From Cognatishimia coralii (lineage in GTDB: Bacteria > Pseudomonadota > Alphaproteobacteria > Rhodobacterales > Rhodobacteraceae): a stretch of DNA of 64,000 nt. Location of the stretch: NCBI RefSeq assembly GCF_037478305.1, contig NZ_JBBGAZ010000001.1, positions 62,001 through 126,000 on the forward strand. The letters run 5' to 3'. The translations under genes and the position numbers were made by a program. A model generated the notes under the pieces. The model ran no database searches and had not been told where the DNA came from. It saw nothing but the letters and a program-made list of their open reading frames with translations. Below, piece after piece: positions 61,103-64,000 of this stretch. Every line of letters starts with the position of its first letter. The first letter of the stretch is position 1.

Positions 61103-62296
61103 CTAGCCCCGAAGGCGTCTTTCGCGACGAATTGTCAGGGTGATCGCGACGAGCGCTGCGACAGCGGTGGCCAGCATCAGGGACAAAAGCGGGTAGGGTG
61201 TCGGCCAGATTTCAAGCAACACGCCCGCCAAAGCCGACAAGCCCGCGCCGCCCCCGATCATGATCGCGCTGGCGAGGCCAGAGGCAGTGCCTGCCAGATG
61301 CGGGCGTACGGACAAAGCGCCAGCAGTGGCGTTCGGGATCACCATACCATTGCCCAGCCCGACAAATGTCATGAAGGCGAAAAAGCTGAAGGCGGTTCCG
61401 ATGCCAGCCGCAAATAACAGCAAAGACAATCCGACACCGATGGCGTTCACGAAGGATCCCCAAAGCACCATATTGTTCACGCCAATCCGCTGAGAATAGG
61501 CGCCAGAGACGTAGTTGCCAGCGAAGTACCCGATGGCGGGCGCGCCGAAATACACCCCGACTTCGGTCGGATCGAGTGCGAAATAGCCGCTCGCCACAAA
61601 AGGTGCGCCGCCGAGATATGCAAAAAACGCACCAGACGCGAAGCCAGAGGCGAGGCTATAGCCCCAAAAGCGTGGGCTCATCAGCAGCTCGGGATATTGT
61701 TTGAATTGCGCGCCCAGCGTGAGGCCGCTGCGACGTTTGGTTTCGCCAAGGTCAAAATAGACCAGCGCCAGTGCCAGACTGCCCGCCCCAAACATCAACC
61801 AAAAACTCGCGCGCCAGTCCCATGTTTCCTCAAGCAGGCCTCCAAGGGCAGGGGCGACCATCGGCACCACCGACATACCCATCGTGACAAAGCCGATTTT
61901 AGACGCGGCCTCGCTGTCTTCGACCACGTCACGCACGATCGCGCGGCTGAGCACGAGGCAGGTTGCGATGACTGCTTGTGCAATCCGGAAAATCAGGAAA
62001 ATCGTCGCGTTTGGCGCGTAGATGCATCCTAAGGTGCTGACAAGGAATAGAAAAATCCCCCAAAGCAAAACCGGCCTGCGTCCGATTTGGTCTGATATTG
62101 GCCCAATGAGGATCTGCAGAACAGCGCTTGCGCCAAGATAGCCCGCGACCGCCAATTGCATGACGCTGTAGTCCGTGTCGAAGTAGACAGTCATGCCAGG
62201 CAGGCTGGGCAGAAAGATATTCATGACCATGGCGCTAAGGCCTGCCAAGAGGATCAGGGTCGAGATATGTGGAGGGGATTTACGACTGAAATACAT
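61103..62296 (-). CDS. MFS drug/metabolite transporter (Bcr/CflA type)
   Basis: This roughly 397-residue protein has 12 predicted transmembrane helices. The MFS motif reads GPISDQIGRRPVLLWGI, and RAIVRDVVEDSEAASKIGFV followed by PALGGLLEETWDWRASFW is typical of the Bcr/CflA drug resistance group. It lies between pccR and pccB, on the pccR strand, 61 bases upstream of pccR. A GTG at 62305 and an ATG at 62296 are alternative starts; neither has a good ribosome binding site. Confidence 0.85.
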   Translation of the reverse strand: MYFSRKSPPHISTLILLAGLSAMVMNIFLPSLPGMTVYFDTDYSVMQLAVAGYLGASAVLQILIGPISDQIGRRPVLLWGIFLFLVSTLGCIYAPNATIFLIFRIAQAVIATCLVLSRAIVRDVVEDSEAASKIGFVTMGMSVVPMVAPALGGLLEETWDWRASFWLMFGAGSLALALVYFDLGETKRRSGLTLGAQFKQYPELLMSPRFWGYSLASGFASGAFFAYLGGAPFVASGYFALDPTEVGVYFGAPAIGYFAGNYVSGAYSQRIGVNNMVLWGSFVNAIGVGLSLLLFAAGIGTAFSFFAFMTFVGLGNGMVIPNATAGALSVRPHLAGTASGLASAIMIGGGAGLSALAGVLLEIWPTPYPLLSLMLATAVAALVAITLTIRRERRLRG

Positions 62297-62379
62297 AATA
62301 GGCACGCAGAGTTGACCCGTCTTGTTTAGGCTTGGGATGGAGGGATGAACAGGGGTATTGCGACCATAAGTTGAAAAAA

Positions 62380-62395
62380 TGAACCAATTGGTTCA
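62380..62395. promoter_or_regulatory. 16-bp perfect palindrome upstream of pccB
   Basis: TGAACCAATTGGTTCA is its own reverse complement. It sits in the divergent interval between the MFS gene and pccB, 84 bp from the MFS start and 120 bp from pccB. It could be the site of a dimeric regulator distinct from PccR. Confidence 0.45.
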
Positions 62396-62398
62396 AAA

Positions 62399-62454
62399 TT
62401 TGCTGATTTGCAATTTGCTTGCGTTGTGCGCGCTTGGGTTTGCAAATTTGCCGG
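62399..62454 (+). promoter_or_regulatory. Cluster of TTTGC sites upstream of pccB
   Basis: TTTGC occurs at 62399, 62407 (TTTGCAAT), 62414, 62439 (TTTGCAAA) and 62447, all within 56 bases and 62-117 bases upstream of pccB. This matches the half-site recalled for PccR, though not the exact N4 spacing. Confidence 0.55.
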
Positions 62455-62515
62455 AAAATCCTTTCCGCACCGCAGCACACGGGCTATCACTCCTTAACAG
62501 ACCAGAGGGTGTGAC

Positions 62516-64000
62516 ATGGACAATATTCTTCAAGAACTCGAAGCCCGCCGCGAAACCGCGCGCCTTGGTGGCGGTCAGCGCCGCATTGATAGCCAACACG
62601 CACGGGCGAAATTGACCGCGCGCGAACGGATTGAACTGCTGCTGGATGAGGGCAGTTTCGAAGAGTTCGATATGTTCAAAACCCACCGCTGTGTTGAATT
62701 TGGCATGGAAGAACAGAAACCTGCGGGCGACGGGGTTGTCACCGGTTGGGGTACGATCAATGGCCGTATGGTCTATGTGTTCTCGCAGGACTTTACGGTG
62801 TTCGGCGGCTCTTTGTCTGAAACCCACGCGCAGAAGATCTGCAAAATCCAGGATATGGCCGTGCAGAACGGCGCGCCGATCATTGGTCTGAATGACTCAG
62901 GTGGCGCACGGATCCAAGAGGGGGTGGACTCTCTGGCAGGCTACGCCGAGGTGTTCCAGCGCAATATCATGGCCTCGGGCGTTGTGCCTCAGATCTCTGT
63001 GATCATGGGCCCATGCGCGGGTGGGGCGGTCTATAGCCCTGCGATGACTGACTTTATCTTTATGGTCAAAGACACGTCCTATATGTTCGTCACAGGCCCT
63101 GATGTTGTGAAAACCGTCACCAACGAAGTCGTTACGGCCGAAGAACTGGGCGGGGCCTCGACCCATACCAAGAAATCCTCCGTTGCAGATGGTGCCTTTG
63201 AAAACGACGTCGAAGCTCTGCGCGAAGTACGCAACCTCGTGGACTTCCTGCCGCTGAACAACCGCGAGAAACCTCCGGTGCGTCCGTTCTTTGACGATCC
63301 GGCGCGGATTGATGCGTCGCTCGATACTCTGGTGCCGGAAAACCCGAACACCCCGTATGACATGAAAGAGCTGATCCATAAGATCGCGGATGAAAGCGAT
63401 TTTTATGAGATCCAGGAAGACTACGCCAAGAACATCATCACCGGTTTCATCCGCATGGAAGGCCAGACCGTGGGTGTGGTTGCCAACCAGCCGATGGTTC
63501 TGGCGGGCTGTCTGGATATCGACAGCTCTCGCAAAGCGGCACGGTTTGTAAGGTTCTGTGATTGCTTTGAAATTCCGATTCTGACCCTTGTGGATGTTCC
63601 GGGCTTCCTGCCGGGCACATCGCAGGAATACGGCGGTGTGATCAAACACGGTGCGAAGCTCTTGTTTGCCTATGGCGAAGCGACGGTGCCGAAGGTGACC
63701 GTGATCACCCGCAAGGCCTATGGCGGTGCCTATGACGTTATGGCCTCCAAACACCTGCGGGGCGATTTCAACTATGCCTGGCCATCCGCCGAGATCGCTG
63801 TGATGGGCGCAAAAGGCGCGACCGAGATTATCCACCGCGCCGATCTGGGCGATGCGGATAAGATCGCAGCGCACACCAAGAACTATGAAGACCGGTTCGC
63901 CAACCCATTTGTGGCCGCCGAGCGGGGCTTTATTGACGAGGTGATCATGCCGCAATCCACACGTCGACGTGTGGCCCGGGCTTTCGCGTCCTTGCGCAAT
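62516..64000 (+). CDS. pccB: Propionyl-CoA carboxylase beta subunit (truncated by window end)
   Basis: This is the carboxyltransferase subunit that moves CO2 from biotin to propionyl-CoA, giving methylmalonyl-CoA. The first 495 of about 510 residues are present; the frame is open to the last base. It begins MDNILQELEARRETARLGGG and contains FGGSLSETHAQKICKIQDMA, GLNDSGGARIQEGVDSLAGY, GPCAGGAVYSPAMTDF and VPGFLPGTSQEYGGVIKHGA, all acyl-CoA carboxylase beta hallmarks. The context (pccR, TTTGCAAA sites) supports propionyl-CoA rather than another acyl-CoA. Confidence 0.95.
   Translation, partial: MDNILQELEARRETARLGGGQRRIDSQHARAKLTARERIELLLDEGSFEEFDMFKTHRCVEFGMEEQKPAGDGVVTGWGTINGRMVYVFSQDFTVFGGSLSETHAQKICKIQDMAVQNGAPIIGLNDSGGARIQEGVDSLAGYAEVFQRNIMASGVVPQISVIMGPCAGGAVYSPAMTDFIFMVKDTSYMFVTGPDVVKTVTNEVVTAEELGGASTHTKKSSVADGAFENDVEALREVRNLVDFLPLNNREKPPVRPFFDDPARIDASLDTLVPENPNTPYDMKELIHKIADESDFYEIQEDYAKNIITGFIRMEGQTVGVVANQPMVLAGCLDIDSSRKAARFVRFCDCFEIPILTLVDVPGFLPGTSQEYGGVIKHGAKLLFAYGEATVPKVTVITRKAYGGAYDVMASKHLRGDFNYAWPSAEIAVMGAKGATEIIHRADLGDADKIAAHTKNYEDRFANPFVAAERGFIDEVIMPQSTRRRVARAFASLRN

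Noticed and set aside
1..64000. CRISPR arrays, prophage, transposases, tRNA or rRNA genes
   Set aside because: No regularly spaced repeats, integrase, transposase or phage structural genes were recognised, and no tRNA-like TTCGA loop with acceptor stem was found. A tRNA scan would be decisive.

Overview
The window is a contiguous chromosomal segment from an alphaproteobacterium, most likely the Roseobacter group of the Rhodobacterales. This rests on the gene content (pccR/pccB, betIBA, gatCA, rpmG, rnpB, many ATGA/TAATG-coupled genes), the moderately high GC and the intergenic repeats. Both ends cut a gene: the tail of an unknown gene at 1-129 and most of pccB at 62516-64000. I saw no insertion sequence, prophage, CRISPR array or tRNA. 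One structural RNA, the RNase P RNA, is clear.

Region 1 (1-15102). After a partial gene and a PfkB sugar kinase comes a ten-gene, tightly coupled alginate-type exopolysaccharide operon: algD, alg8, alg44, algA, algI, algJ, algX, algF, an enlarged algK-like gene and an algL-like gene, followed by an orphan NarL/LuxR-type response regulator. This is the most unusual part of the window. Polymerisation (AlgD, Alg8) and O-acetylation (AlgI, AlgJ, AlgX) look catalytically intact. The control and editing parts look eroded: the Alg44 PilZ domain lacks the c-di-GMP-binding arginines, the isomerase half of AlgA lacks its metal ligands, and the AlgL-like lyase lacks the catalytic His and Lys. No algG epimerase or algE porin is present. 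The pattern suggests a non-canonical, acetylated mannuronan-like polymer controlled without the usual c-di-GMP input.

Region 2 (15192-28968). An MsbA-like ABC exporter, an acyl-CoA synthetase and glycerol kinase precede a minus-strand operon. That operon encodes a 27-residue membrane peptide, XpaC-like, TelA-like, DUF2927 lipoprotein, SPFH-GYF_2 and zinc-ribbon membrane proteins, and ends in dtd. It resembles the membrane-stress gene sets of Firmicutes (xpaC/yaaN, ydjGHI). rluB, tadA and a UPF0173 hydrolase follow.

Region 3 (29022-40673). This holds a ceramidase-family protein, gatCA, an excalibur-type lipoprotein coupled to a peptidoglycan amidase, rnpB, a divergent PhyH dioxygenase/LacI-family pair, rpmG, a GNAT, a BI-1 protein, a DUF1127 protein divergent from a LysR regulator, a quinone oxidoreductase and an XRE regulator.

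Region 4 (40726-52290). This holds hisN, a purine deaminase pair (8-oxoguanine and guanine deaminases) around a small CAP-domain protein, mgtE, a formyl-THF cyclo-ligase, a YmdB-type phosphoesterase, two convergent SLC13 permeases and yebC.

Region 5 (52336-64000). This holds a membrane-anchored ClpP-fold protein, a divergent argP/argO pair, betI divergent from betBA around a 28-bp perfect palindrome, an alpha/beta hydrolase, and the propionyl-CoA carboxylase locus (pccR, an MFS pump, pccB) with TTTGCAAA-type sites at both regulated promoters. Four copies of a short intergenic repeat lie directly behind stop codons. All assignments come from reading the sequence and recalled family knowledge; no database search was run.
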